Below, in pieces: positions 1 to 7,233 of a stretch of 47,981 bases of DNA. The position numbers were made by a program, and so were the translations under genes. Each line of letters opens with the position of its first letter. Position 1 is the first letter of the stretch. This stretch comes from Verrucomicrobiales bacterium. GTDB lineage: Bacteria > Verrucomicrobiota > Verrucomicrobiia > Limisphaerales > UBA11320. The stretch spans positions 1-47,981 of the forward strand of contig JAEUHE010000146.1 in assembly GCA_016793885.1 (NCBI GenBank). Reading direction: 5' to 3'. The notes under the pieces were generated by a model. The model did no database searches. It was given only the letters and a program-made list of their open reading frames with translations, and was not told the origin of the DNA.

Positions 1-44
1 TCGCTGCACAGCCGGAGGTAGGAAGGAGTTTCAATTCTACGGAG

Positions 45-254
45 TTGACCTACGACGAAGCCATTCGCGCACTGCGGGAGTACGTCGATGAGGCGCACGA
101 ATATGGCGTCGCTTACGAAGTGGTTGTAGCTACTCTGGAAAAGCATAGCTTCGGGCTGTCGGGCCGCGGAGCTGTTCGCTTGCTGGAGACCGGCCTAATC
201 ATGGGGTACAAAACCGAACGACCGGAAGATTCAGAATTCGACTTGAGGAAATGA
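45..254 (+). CDS. small immunity-like protein (first member of toxin/immunity array)
   Basis: This encodes an acidic, helix-rich protein of 69 residues with no recognised domain. The proposed start is TTG at 45. The same frame stays open to the left edge, so a start outside the window is possible, although a purine-rich Shine-Dalgarno-like stretch at 14-28 argues for initiation near here. Its stop (TGA, 252-254) is followed at once, in the same frame, by the first recognisable toxin tip. The gene therefore sits in the immunity position of a repeating tip/immunity array and probably protected against a tip encoded just left of the window. Function is inferred from position and size only. It could instead be an unrelated small hypothetical protein. 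Confidence 0.5.
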   Translation: MTYDEAIRALREYVDEAHEYGVAYEVVVATLEKHSFGLSGRGAVRLLETGLIMGYKTERPEDSEFDLRK

Positions 255-523
255 TTCGCCGCAAAGAATCCACCCGGGACTTATCGACCAAATCGACCAC
301 TTCCGCGCGACGCACAAGGTAATCCGATTCCTGAAGCCGGAGCTTCTGGACCTCATACTCAACTGGGCACAAAAGCGGGCAGGAATGGTGACTATACGCA
401 AGCTCGGGAATTCGACGCCAACGGCGCTCCGGGGGCATACAAAATCCTCATCAACACCCTTACATTCCCAATCCTACTGGAGGAACTCCTCAACGGGGTC
501 CGGCAGAACCATACATTTGGTAA
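255..523 (+). pseudogene. orphan polymorphic-toxin C-terminal tip 1 (GPHTQLGTK type), frameshifted
   Basis: The frame that starts right after the preceding stop reads ...LPRDAQGNPIPEAG, GPHTQLGTKAGRNG, QAREFDANGAPG up to about position 436. It then breaks. The homologous-looking continuation NPHQHPYIPNPTGG...AEPYIW appears in another frame from about 437 and ends at TAA 521-523. Motifs of the form PHTQLGTK...REFD followed by an HQH...PNPTGG tail are familiar from C-terminal tips of Rhs- and CdiA-like polymorphic toxins (I believe the type annotated as polymorphic toxin type 24, from memory). There is no start codon and no toxin body, so this is a displaced tip. One frameshift near 425-437, possibly with a short deletion, makes it non-functional as it stands. 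A sequencing indel is the alternative explanation. Confidence 0.65.
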
Positions 524-528
524 CGTTT

Positions 529-914
529 ATGAACACGTTCATTGTCACCGATAAACAAGGGCAGATTCTACTACCTCTCCCCGCGCTGGTGCAGCGGCTG
601 GTGTTCCTTCCGGTAGCGTTATGGGTGTTTCGGGAAGTAACAATTAGGCACCCTCAGCCTTTTGGTCTCTGCGTGGCAGAGTTTGAGCGCCTTACTCGTG
701 AGCTAGCACTCGGTTTTGTGGTGAGTGATCTAGATTTTCGGAACTTTCTGAAAGCGGACTTCCAACTACTGGACGGCTACACGACGCATACCACGATCGG
801 TCTCTCCACAGCCCATCATTGACATTAGAATGCGTTGATACGACGCAGTGGGAAATCGTCACGAAATCGGATGCCATAGCGAAGGAGCTACAAGGGAGGG
901 GCTTCAAACGCTGA
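529..914 (+). pseudogene. immunity-like gene paired with toxin tip 1, broken by a frameshift
   Basis: ATG at 529 lies five bases after the stop of tip 1, the usual place for a cognate immunity gene. The first part (MNTFIVTDKQGQI..., about 83 residues) is soluble and has no known motif. In the starting frame it ends in an implausible tail at 820-822. A shift to another frame near 772-783 restores a natural-looking continuation (HDAYHDRSLHSP...QWEIVTKSDAIAKELQ...) that ends at TGA 912-914. I infer a single indel in an original protein of about 127 residues. I do not recognise the family. Its role is inferred from position next to a toxin tip. An assembly error could also cause the break. Confidence 0.55.
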
Positions 915-1247
915 CAAAGGCCACTTGCCACAAAGAGTCTAAGAGGGGCTGATTTTGAGCGCTGGCTTCAAAATCGTCTAGGTGCGACTCGTGGCAACTT
1001 TAAGGTTGGAGGAAGGGAGTTTGATGGAGCGGTGGACTCAAGGTGGCTTGAAGCGAAATCGGGCGCTTACTGGGAGAATTACACTCAACCCGGGCCTGGC
1101 TTCGACAAATTCAAATCAGATATCGGCTCAAAATTGCGCGTCGCTTCCGATCATGGCGCAAGCTTGGAAGTGCATTCCAATAGTCCCATCCCAAAACACG
1201 TTAAAAATTGGCTCAACGAGAAGGGTGTCAGATACTTCGAGCATTAA
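915..1247 (+). pseudogene. orphan toxin C-terminal tip 2, PD-(D/E)XK nuclease-like
   Basis: The frame running on from the previous stop codes for about 110 residues ending at TAA 1245-1247, with no good start codon. It reads GADFERWLQNRLGA, GGREFDGAV, WLEAKSGAYW, then HSNSPIPKHVKNWL and a short tail. An Asp in FDGAV followed about ten residues later by E-A-K fits the D...ExK core of PD-(D/E)XK nucleases. This pattern is common in restriction-endonuclease-fold toxin tips of Rhs and filamentous haemagglutinin-type proteins. The reading frame is intact and the catalytic residues are present, so the module could become active if fused to a secreted toxin body. A GTG at 1032 could start only the C-terminal half. 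Family assignment is from motif memory and needs a profile search. Confidence 0.65.
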
Positions 1248-1258
1248 TTGGAAATAAT

Positions 1259-1684
1259 ATGTCTGTAGACGCTGGTTTGAGCCTTCAACTGTCCTGTAAA
1301 AACGGGTTACGCTCTATTGTTCAAGCGTTGCTCTCCTCCGAGTGGGGACCGCATGCCGAGGGGTGGCATTGTGTCCCGCTCGACCAAGATACGTCAGAAT
1401 GGACCCTACTTGGAAACAACAGTCGAGAGATTGAAATGTTGTTCAGTGCTAAGATGGCTGCAAAGCAGGTATTTGGAATTCGCCTCTGGTGGAAGGGAGG
1501 TGAAACCGGAGGAGAGTTCCTTGTTTTTGAAAGCGGTGAGATCGTCTTCAGTCCTACAACAAACCGAGTTACCCTGGATGGGCGGGTTACGGATGTTTCA
1601 TGGTACCTCGAGAGGTTGCTTCCAGTGTTCCAACGCAGCCCCGGCGTTGTGGTAGATAACTGGGCTTGGCGAGAGACTAGTTAG
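1259..1684 (+). CDS. immunity-like protein paired with nuclease tip 2
   Basis: This codes for an intact protein of 141 residues from ATG 1259, twelve bases after the stop of toxin tip 2. The upstream Shine-Dalgarno match is weak (TGGAAAT). The product is soluble, with no signal peptide, and rich in Trp and aromatic residues (EWGPHAEGWHC, LWWKGGETGGEF). I do not recognise the family. Position directly after a nuclease tip, small size and intact frame fit an immunity protein that neutralises the nuclease. That immunity genes stay intact while some tips decay is typical of retained orphan cassettes. The frame continues, after the TAG stop, straight into toxin tip 3. Confidence 0.65.
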   Translation: MSVDAGLSLQLSCKNGLRSIVQALLSSEWGPHAEGWHCVPLDQDTSEWTLLGNNSREIEMLFSAKMAAKQVFGIRLWWKGGETGGEFLVFESGEIVFSPTTNRVTLDGRVTDVSWYLERLLPVFQRSPGVVVDNWAWRETS

Positions 1685-2045
1685 CGAGTATTCGCCGCAG
1701 AGACAGCAGCCGGCGCTGGCGATGAAATGGTAACGGTGTTTCGCGGCGTTAGCGGACAACACCCTCAGTTCCAAAACGCGATACAAGGCAGGGCGATGCC
1801 GTGGGGCGGGCACGCCGACGCTGCACTTCTCAACGCCGGCAACAACCGGAGCATCTTCACGTCATGGAGCACCGATTACTGAACGGCCGTTGACTTCGCA
1901 TCTCCAAGATGGGCCGGGCGGCGTTGTCTTACGCCAGACCGTGCCCAGGTCATTGTTGATAAGGTCGCCGGACGTCCTCGGTTAATTTGAAGTCCTTCGC
2001 AGCGGCCCAGTCAGCGGCGCAACGCCAATTATCCTAAGCCCATGA
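1685..2045 (+). pseudogene. orphan toxin tip 3, ADP-ribosyltransferase-like, multiply inactivated
   Basis: Starting right after the previous stop, the translation contains VTVFRGVSGQHPQFQNAIQG, AMPWGGHADAALLNAGNN and SIFTSWSTDY. These fit the Arg (FRG) and Ser-Thr-Ser-like (FTSWST) motifs of arginine-type ADP-ribosyltransferase toxin tips. After TDY comes an in-frame TGA (1880-1882), then TAVDFAS, then an extra base near 1904-1908 that shifts the frame. The continuation is DGPGGVVLRQTVPRS...SPDVLG, a TAA at 1983-1985, and FEVLRSGPVSGA...LSP ending at TGA 2043-2045. In relatives the third catalytic motif (Glu) lies near SPD...SEV, so the TAA falls at or next to the expected catalytic Glu region. 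Three independent lesions make this a real pseudogene rather than one sequencing error. Its end overlaps the next ATG as ATGA. Confidence 0.7.
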
Positions 2046-2377
2046 ATAAGGACGAACTTTTGACTTTGTTTGGTCGCTGCGCTCAGGACTCGGTGCTGTT
2101 CGCAGTCGCCCAGGAAGCATCAAGGCGGCTCGAAGCTTCCAGCACGGCACGCATTGTCGTCGGAGAGGCGCAACCTTGCGATGAGTTGCTTCGCATCTAC
2201 ACCGGGCGGCTGAAACGCAAGACCGAGCGGAATGAGCAAATCACTGGTCTGAAAGAAACAGTCGAGACGTTCGCCAAGTGCAGTGGCCAACTTCAAGGCG
2301 GCTACGTCGAAACGGGTAATGGGCTGATTTATTTTTGGACCGACGCCGCTGGGAACTTGGCGGGTTGCGTGTTGTAG
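2042..2377 (+). CDS. immunity-like protein paired with ADP-ribosyltransferase tip 3
   Basis: This codes for an intact 111-residue protein. Its ATG (2042-2044) overlaps the TGA that ends the degenerate toxin tip (2043-2045), a classic translational-coupling junction between toxin and immunity genes. The protein is soluble, helical in the N-terminal half (DELLTLFGRCAQ...AQEASRRLE), and ends FWTDAAGNLAGCVL. No known domain is recognised. The toxin partner is dead but the immunity frame is preserved, which suggests either recent decay of the toxin or selection to keep protection against siblings. Function is inferred from the junction and the neighbour. Confidence 0.65.
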   Translation: MNKDELLTLFGRCAQDSVLFAVAQEASRRLEASSTARIVVGEAQPCDELLRIYTGRLKRKTERNEQITGLKETVETFAKCSGQLQGGYVETGNGLIYFWTDAAGNLAGCVL

Positions 2378-2656
2378 AATCCCAACCGGCTGTCCCGCCA
2401 GCGGCTTCCACTTTGGCTGCTGAAGTTGTCACTGCGGTCGAGGTGAAGGGGTAAGGTGCTCTGTCGTGAGATGCTTGCCTGTGCCGGTTCTCTCATGGGT
2501 TTCGTGCCATGTGAACCTGCCCCCTGATGTTCACGCTGTGACCGCGCTTTCACGCGTGCGGAATGAGGCCGCTGACTGCTCACGGAAAGTGACCCCGGGG
2601 GTGGGTCGGCTGATCCCTTAAGCGGCTAAAGAAAGAGTCAACTGGGGTTGGCGTGA
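2378..2656 (+). other. non-coding stretch inside the cassette array
   Basis: All three plus-strand frames contain several stops, and I recognise no toxin, immunity or transposase sequence. A GC-rich segment near 2585-2640 with a short palindrome (ACCCCGGGGGT) could be a mobile-element end, but there is nothing to confirm it. It is probably decayed cassette DNA. Confidence 0.4.
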
Positions 2657-2872
2657 CGGGCGACGAAGGTCTGTAAGCAAGATGCCGTTTGGCGGGTTCG
2701 TCTGAAATCGTCTCCCGAGCAGTCTTTTGCCATGTGTTTTGAGTGTGACTCAGTGTGGCTTGGCGAGCAACACGTCTCAGATCAAGTCGGAACTACTTTT
2801 GATAAATATATGCGTAGCCTGGGAAAAGTAGGCGATTGGAAAATTCTTGAGAAAATCGCCGTAATCGAATGA
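2657..2872 (+). pseudogene. immunity-like protein fragment (fifth member of array)
   Basis: An open frame of 71 codons between TGA 2654-2656 and TGA 2870-2872 reads ...DAVWRVRLKSSPEQSFAMCF, LGEQHVSDQVGTTFDKYMRS and VGDWKILEKIAVIE. It looks like a normal soluble protein and resembles small immunity proteins in style. The only in-frame ATG (2732) lies inside the conserved-looking part, leaving 46 residues. The true N-terminus has therefore probably been lost or shifted by the decayed segment just upstream. No matching toxin tip is visible upstream. Function is inferred only from position at the end of the cassette array. Confidence 0.45.
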
Positions 2873-3210
2873 CCGTAAGCGGTGATTTGGCGGCCTCCTA
2901 TGCGAGATCGCCACGGGGTGATACAGACTGGGGATGAACGAAGCCAACTCCATCCCCCGTCGCGGTCCCGAAGCTCTTGCCCACCGCTTACCCCTCCTTT
3001 AGCATCCTGGTCGATCTACGAGCCAATTTTCGCGTGTCGGCTTACAACAACTTCCAGTTCCTCGAATTGCACGGAGGAGGCCATTGGAACAACCGCTGCG
3101 CAATCGGTTGTATCGGGTTGTTCGGAGTGGACACCCAGCCCGTGAAATCCGATTGGGGTCGAAAAAGTGGCCCAGAATTGCCCCAGGCAAATTTTGAGCT
3201 TGCGTAAGTA
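2873..3210. other. gap between cassette array and tRNA, no gene seen
   Basis: The stretch carries overlapping short frames on both strands but none with a start site, recognisable motif or plausible neighbour. The longest (2977-3207, plus) runs up to the tRNA and is not convincing as a protein. It may be the decayed edge of the accessory island. Confidence 0.4.
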
Positions 3211-3286
3211 TGGTGGGCCCAGTTGGATTTGAACCAACGACCAAACGATTATGAGTCGCCTGCTCTAACCGCTGAGCTATGGGCCC
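3211..3286 (-). tRNA. tRNA-Ile(CAU), lysidine type
   Basis: On the minus strand a 76-base cloverleaf runs from GGGCCCA to TGGGCCC plus A, with CCA encoded at the 3' end. The acceptor stem pairs fully. The D-arm has AGCTCAGCGGTTAGAGC, the T-arm GGTTCAAATCC. The anticodon loop is CTCATAA, giving anticodon CAU, closed by a five-pair stem with two G-U pairs. The overall sequence is close to the E. coli ileX type, so it is most likely the AUA-reading isoleucine tRNA whose C34 is converted to lysidine, rather than a methionine tRNA. Its 3' end faces the toxin cassette array, the usual side for island integration. It lies 41 bases downstream of the DUF5069 gene on the same strand. Confidence 0.92.
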
Positions 3287-3327
3287 AACCAAAATTCTCC
3301 TCCCGCCGCTTCATTCCCGCTTCTAGG

Positions 3328-3762
3328 CTAACTGCGCTTCTCGTCGGCATCGATGAACTCGAAAAAAGTCTGAATGTCGTCGCGCGCTCCCAACCCCGCT
3401 TGCTCCTTCCGCAGCTTCAATAAGGCGCGCAAACTCTCGTCGTTCTGGCGACCGTGATTCAACGCCTGTTCCCGGAAGGCGGACTTCTCGGCGTCGGTGC
3501 GTTTCACGTTCTTGGCGACCCAGTCGGCTACCTCCCCGTCCGTGATGGTTGCCTTAACCACAGCGATGAATGCCTCGGCTTCGAGGCCCGCCGCGTTCAG
3601 CCACGCCAGATCGAATCCCTTCTTGCCTAGGTTGCCTTGATAGTCCGGATGTAGACGCCCGGCCAAATGCAGGCGGATCTTGTCCACGAAGCGAGGGAGA
3701 TAAATCCAACCCGACATGGTCTCGCGGGGACTTCGTGGATAGATCAGGGTGCTGTCCGACAT
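3328..3762 (-). CDS. DUF5069 domain protein
   Basis: This codes for a 144-residue soluble protein with the DUF5069 signature: PRSPRETMSGWIYLPRFVDK near the N-terminus, then KIRLHLAGRLHPDYQGNLG and a helical C-terminal half (AFREQALNHG...LRALLKLRKEQAG). The family is widespread in Verrucomicrobiota and Planctomycetota and has no established biochemical role. The ATG start at 3762 gives the usual family length. It is transcribed away from a repeat-rich intergenic region and toward the tRNA-Ile gene, with which it may share a transcript. Confidence 0.85.
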   Translation of the reverse strand: MSDSTLIYPRSPRETMSGWIYLPRFVDKIRLHLAGRLHPDYQGNLGKKGFDLAWLNAAGLEAEAFIAVVKATITDGEVADWVAKNVKRTDAEKSAFREQALNHGRQNDESLRALLKLRKEQAGLGARDDIQTFFEFIDADEKRS

Positions 3763-3875
3763 TGCCTACATAGTTCCGACGGCCCGCCGAACTGTCAATC
3801 TCAGGGAATGGGGGGGAGGGGGATGCGGCAGGGCAATTAGAATTGGGATGAGTCTCGTAAGGGAAACGTCACCCA

Positions 3876-4047
3876 GGTAGGGAGACACTCCGTTGAGCCC
3901 ACGAGGGCTCCAGGCACCGTTGCACACGGAGGGTTACCCCCGAGGAGGGCCTCCAACCCTAGATTGTCCCACTGCGCTTATCGCCGCGGCTCCTTCAACC
4001 CTTTCAAACGTGGGGCATGCATGGGCTCGACGGAGTCTCTCCCTACC
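3876..4047. repeat. inverted repeat, 26-base arms around a 120-base core
   Basis: The left arm 3876-3901 and right arm 4022-4047 are reverse complements at 24 of 26 positions. The arm begins TGGGCTC on the right and ends CTCCCTACC. The 120-base core contains a further short hairpin (AGGGTT...AACCCT). There is no open reading frame of note inside. This shape fits a small non-autonomous palindromic element or an extended hairpin. Its arms do not match the neighbouring repeat at 4106-4273. Confidence 0.7.
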
Positions 4048-4105
4048 TTGCGGTCATGACTGCGTTCACCTCATTCTCAGCCTCTGGGTTTAGGGGGAAG
4101 GTTGA

Positions 4106-4273
4106 GCAGCCCTCTGCCGCTTTTGTCCCGGGACGGAGTCGTAACCCCCGGGATTTTACCCACTTCGAACCATACCTGGGGATGTGGGGTGTGATCATTT
4201 CTCGGTGAGGGCGTATCCGCCCCAGGAACGATTCCCGACTCCGTCGGGTCCTGAAAAGCTGTAGAGGGCTACA
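4106..4273. repeat. imperfect palindromic element, copy 1 of dispersed family
   Basis: The left arm (about 4106-4142, containing CCTCTGCCGCTTT) and the right arm (about 4236-4273, containing AAAAGCTGTAGAGGGCT) are imperfect reverse complements over some 37 bases, around a core of about 93 bases. The outer part of the left arm, CCTCTGCCGCTTT at 4111-4123, recurs identically at 8242-8254 in another palindrome in this window. Both lie in intergenic DNA. This suggests a dispersed REP- or MITE-like repeat family of the genome. Confidence 0.6.
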
Positions 4274-4299
4274 GCACTCCATAGTCACACCTGGGGAGG

Positions 4300-6966
4300 T
4301 TAAGGTATTACCCGTTCGACGCGGAGCAGGCGGCTGGTGTCGGTGCCCAATAGAGTGAAATACTCCGTAACGGGGAATGCACCCGGGATGCTCTCGATCT
4401 CGGTGTAGGGACCTTCCGGATTGACGCTCTCGAGGATTCGATAGGTGGCGCCGGCCAACCCCGGCCAGCTCAATCGCAAGATCTGGCTGCTCCACGGCGA
4501 CACATCCAAACGGAACGGAACATCGACCGCGAGAGGTTTGGTGTGCATCACCTGCTCCACTGAATTGGGCACCCCATCTGCATCCGGATCCCCGCTCCCG
4601 GTTGACGCGAGATTCCCAAAGTGGGAGGCCTCCCAGCTGTCCTCCAGTCCATCGCGATCGCTATCCCGAATGGCGACGCCCGAGACGGTGAGGTCCGCAC
4701 GCAGCACGTTCCCCACGTTTCCGGGTTCCTGATCGCTCACTTCCAGCTTCCAGGTTCCGGCAGTGGATTCGTAAAAATGGGCCACGCTCGAGTAGGTCCA
4801 GTCGGCTGGGCCTGCCGAGGAGTCGTTGTTGAGCCGCTGAAGAATGCTGCGGGTGCCGGATGGTGATACGAGGGTGACGCGTAGATCGCCGCGGCGGGAA
4901 TGGTCTGTCTGCAGCCGCACCTTCACATGCTCCGAGATCAGGGTGTTGGTGATCTCGACGCTGCAGACCGTCGCTAGGAGTCGAAGTCGAACCCGTAGAC
5001 TGGAGTTGGTGGCGATCATCGCAGCGAGATCGGTTCCTGCGGAGCGGCCCATCATGACGGCTGGGACTGTCGCAAAATCCGTGGACAGCATTTGCGATCG
5101 CTCGGTCGTGCCTTGGTTATTGTAAATGAGCACCAATTGCGCACCGGCAGCGGCACAGTTCTGAATTTTCTCCGTGAAGCTGTTTCCGCCGCGCGACACC
5201 AAGGCGGCGCGTCCGGTCAGGGAATCGAGGGGCTGGTTGGCCAGTTCAACGGCGGTGATGGGCAGCAGCGCCGTGGGGACGTCCGCGTGGGCGCCGAAGG
5301 TGGCTGTGACGGGGATCGAAGCGAGACCCGCCGGCACGTTCGTGCCCGTTACCTCGACCCGGAGCCCATCGTCGGTAATCGCCTTGGTCGAACCCACATT
5401 GGTGGCGAAGGTTCGCGTCACCGTTGTGAGCGTGGGTCGAGAGGTCCACTGAAGAGCCCGTTGCACCGCCGCTCCGGCATCGGGAATGCCATAGCCCAGA
5501 TTGTAACTGACGCGGAGTCCGGCCCCGTTGGTCAACAAGAGCGGATCCGCCAGATCCAGGTGGCGACTGGAAAGCAATAGCGCCTGCTGCACGTCGCGAT
5601 AGCTCAGGGTCGGATTGGCGGAGAGCATCAGCGCCACCACTCCGGAGACCAACGGCGTCGATCCCGAAGTGCCGGAGAATCCTGACGTGCCGAACCGATA
5701 GTCCGCAGAGTCGTTGAGTCCAACCGACGCATTGGCTCCTGAAAAACCAGTGAGATCGGTAGTCACCAGCGAGGGGAAGCTGGAGTCCAGGTTGCTGCTG
5801 AAGCCTTCCGCCACCTCGGCGCTCGGCGCGGCGACCAACACACAGGCGCCTGGGTTGCTGTAGCGCGTGGTCCGGCCGTCGCTGCGAGCCGCGGAGACGG
5901 TGATGACTCGGGGATCGACGGCATAGCCGTCCGCGTTGGCATCGGCCAGGCTTTTGCGTCCATTGCTGGAGGCGCGAACGATGAGGACCCCGCGTCCGTC
6001 CCGACCACTGAACACCGCATTGCTGATCCCAATCTCCTCCAATGGAGGGATAGGATAGAGCGCTGTTCCTCCCGCCCCCCAACTATGGTTCTGCACATGA
6101 ACGATATTGGACTGCGCTTCGAACATGGACTTCATCTCGACGGTATCGGGATCGAGAACCGACCCTTTGAAGATCACCCAGCTGGCGAACTTGGCTCCTG
6201 GGGCTACTCCTGAGACGCCGCGCTGATTATTGCCCTGTGCCCCGATCAAACCTGCCACTGCGGTGCCATGCGAGGCGGTGCTCAGCGAAGGCCCGGCGTT
6301 CGGGGTGCCATCGCCAAAATTAAAATGCGGGCCCAAGGAAAAGGGGTCGGCGAGATCGGGGTGGGTCAGTTCCACTCCGTTGTCCACCACGGACACGAGA
6401 ACATTCTCCCCTCGGGTAGTGGGCCAGGCCGCGCGAATGTTGAGATCCGCCCCCAGATGCGCCGCTGCGGAGTTTCGGTATTCCAGATGCCATTGCTGGC
6501 TGAAATAGGGATCGCTGGGGGCGGGAGCATACAGGTCTTGGAGGCTGAAAAGAGCTCTTGCCGCCGGAAAGCAGGCGATGACCTGAGGGAGGGCGTGTAG
6601 TTCCTCGGCTTGGATGGCTGCGATCCAAGCATCAGGGGCTTCGAGAACCCACCATCCGGGGTGGATTTCCCGGGGGAGTCGGAGCGGACGTGTGCCAAGC
6701 AGGGGTGCGATGGCGGTGCCTGGAGGGACAGCGAGGACCACTCGACGACCTAGCTCCACAGGTTGATCCGGGCGATCTTCTGGCCAGGCGTAGATCCATT
6801 GGGCGGTTTGACTGGTGGGCAAATTGGCCCCGATGCCCAGGGGCGCGACATAGGTTCTGCGCTGTGGTTCGCTAAACTGGAATCGATTGGGGGTGGCGCT
6901 TGATGATCGTAACTCGCTAATCATCAAAGCGATAAACGTCCCGACCGCTAGGCACAACTTCTTCAT
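4300..6966 (-). CDS. secreted S8 family serine protease with PA and P domains
   Basis: This codes for an 888-residue exported protease. A signal peptide is visible (about residues 1-24). A pro-region follows to about 145. The subtilisin/kexin-type catalytic domain runs from about 150 to 505, with Asp195 (VVDNGVELTHPD), His233 (SHGTAVAGL), oxyanion Asn335 (ASSNG) and Ser434 (GTSGSTPLVSG). Next come a region containing a protease-associated (PA) insert (about 560-660), a proprotein-convertase-like P domain (about 665-770), a calcium-binding-type Asp-rich repeat (DSDRDGLEDSWE...DPDADGVPNSVEQ) and a C-terminal beta domain. It is likely to degrade or process proteins outside the cytoplasm. The gene stands alone, divergent from rpoZ. 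Family is clear; substrate is unknown. Confidence 0.92.
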   Translation of the reverse strand: MKKLCLAVGTFIALMISELRSSSATPNRFQFSEPQRRTYVAPLGIGANLPTSQTAQWIYAWPEDRPDQPVELGRRVVLAVPPGTAIAPLLGTRPLRLPREIHPGWWVLEAPDAWIAAIQAEELHALPQVIACFPAARALFSLQDLYAPAPSDPYFSQQWHLEYRNSAAAHLGADLNIRAAWPTTRGENVLVSVVDNGVELTHPDLADPFSLGPHFNFGDGTPNAGPSLSTASHGTAVAGLIGAQGNNQRGVSGVAPGAKFASWVIFKGSVLDPDTVEMKSMFEAQSNIVHVQNHSWGAGGTALYPIPPLEEIGISNAVFSGRDGRGVLIVRASSNGRKSLADANADGYAVDPRVITVSAARSDGRTTRYSNPGACVLVAAPSAEVAEGFSSNLDSSFPSLVTTDLTGFSGANASVGLNDSADYRFGTSGFSGTSGSTPLVSGVVALMLSANPTLSYRDVQQALLLSSRHLDLADPLLLTNGAGLRVSYNLGYGIPDAGAAVQRALQWTSRPTLTTVTRTFATNVGSTKAITDDGLRVEVTGTNVPAGLASIPVTATFGAHADVPTALLPITAVELANQPLDSLTGRAALVSRGGNSFTEKIQNCAAAGAQLVLIYNNQGTTERSQMLSTDFATVPAVMMGRSAGTDLAAMIATNSSLRVRLRLLATVCSVEITNTLISEHVKVRLQTDHSRRGDLRVTLVSPSGTRSILQRLNNDSSAGPADWTYSSVAHFYESTAGTWKLEVSDQEPGNVGNVLRADLTVSGVAIRDSDRDGLEDSWEASHFGNLASTGSGDPDADGVPNSVEQVMHTKPLAVDVPFRLDVSPWSSQILRLSWPGLAGATYRILESVNPEGPYTEIESIPGAFPVTEYFTLLGTDTSRLLRVERVIP

Positions 6967-7233
6967 GTCACAACACCGATGGCCGGAACCTAACCCGCTT
7001 GGGTCCTCCGTTCCAGGGGGAAAGAGACTAGCTCCCTGCTATCGCCATCGTCAGAAGCCTGCCTCGGCTTGAGTTTTCCGAGGCTCGTCACCTCGTTTGT
7101 TGCACGGACGACGGGGGGGAATCGTCGAGCAGGACCGCAACTGACCCTACAAATTCCCTTCACTTTAAGATTGCAGGGGTTCCCCAGCTCACTAACCTGA
7201 GTGGCTCGAGTTAGCGGTTAACCGGAATTTATT

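Larger units (their letters stand above)
3763..4299. other. repeat-rich intergenic region
   Basis: No convincing gene is present in these 537 bases. The stretch lies between the start of the DUF5069 gene and the stop of the protease gene, and holds two separate inverted repeats (listed individually). Short frames here are by-products of the palindromes. Confidence 0.6.

Noticed and set aside
982-1257. 91-residue plus-strand open frame over the second toxin tip
   Set aside because: It is out of frame with the recognisable nuclease-like tip and has no motif of its own.
2560-2660. Possible insertion-sequence end (IS21-like look, palindrome ACCCCGGGGGT)
   Set aside because: No transposase fragment, no matching opposite end and no target duplication could be seen.
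2999-3292. 97-residue minus-strand frame
   Set aside because: It runs through the whole tRNA-Ile gene, so it is not a protein gene.
5246-6082. Open frame of 278 codons on the minus strand inside the protease gene
   Set aside because: Out-of-frame shadow of the S8 protease, of Arg/Gly-rich low-complexity composition.
6967-7233. Possible cyclic-di-GMP riboswitch upstream of the protease gene
   Set aside because: The region lacks the conserved tetraloop and receptor sequences of the GEMM class on either strand.
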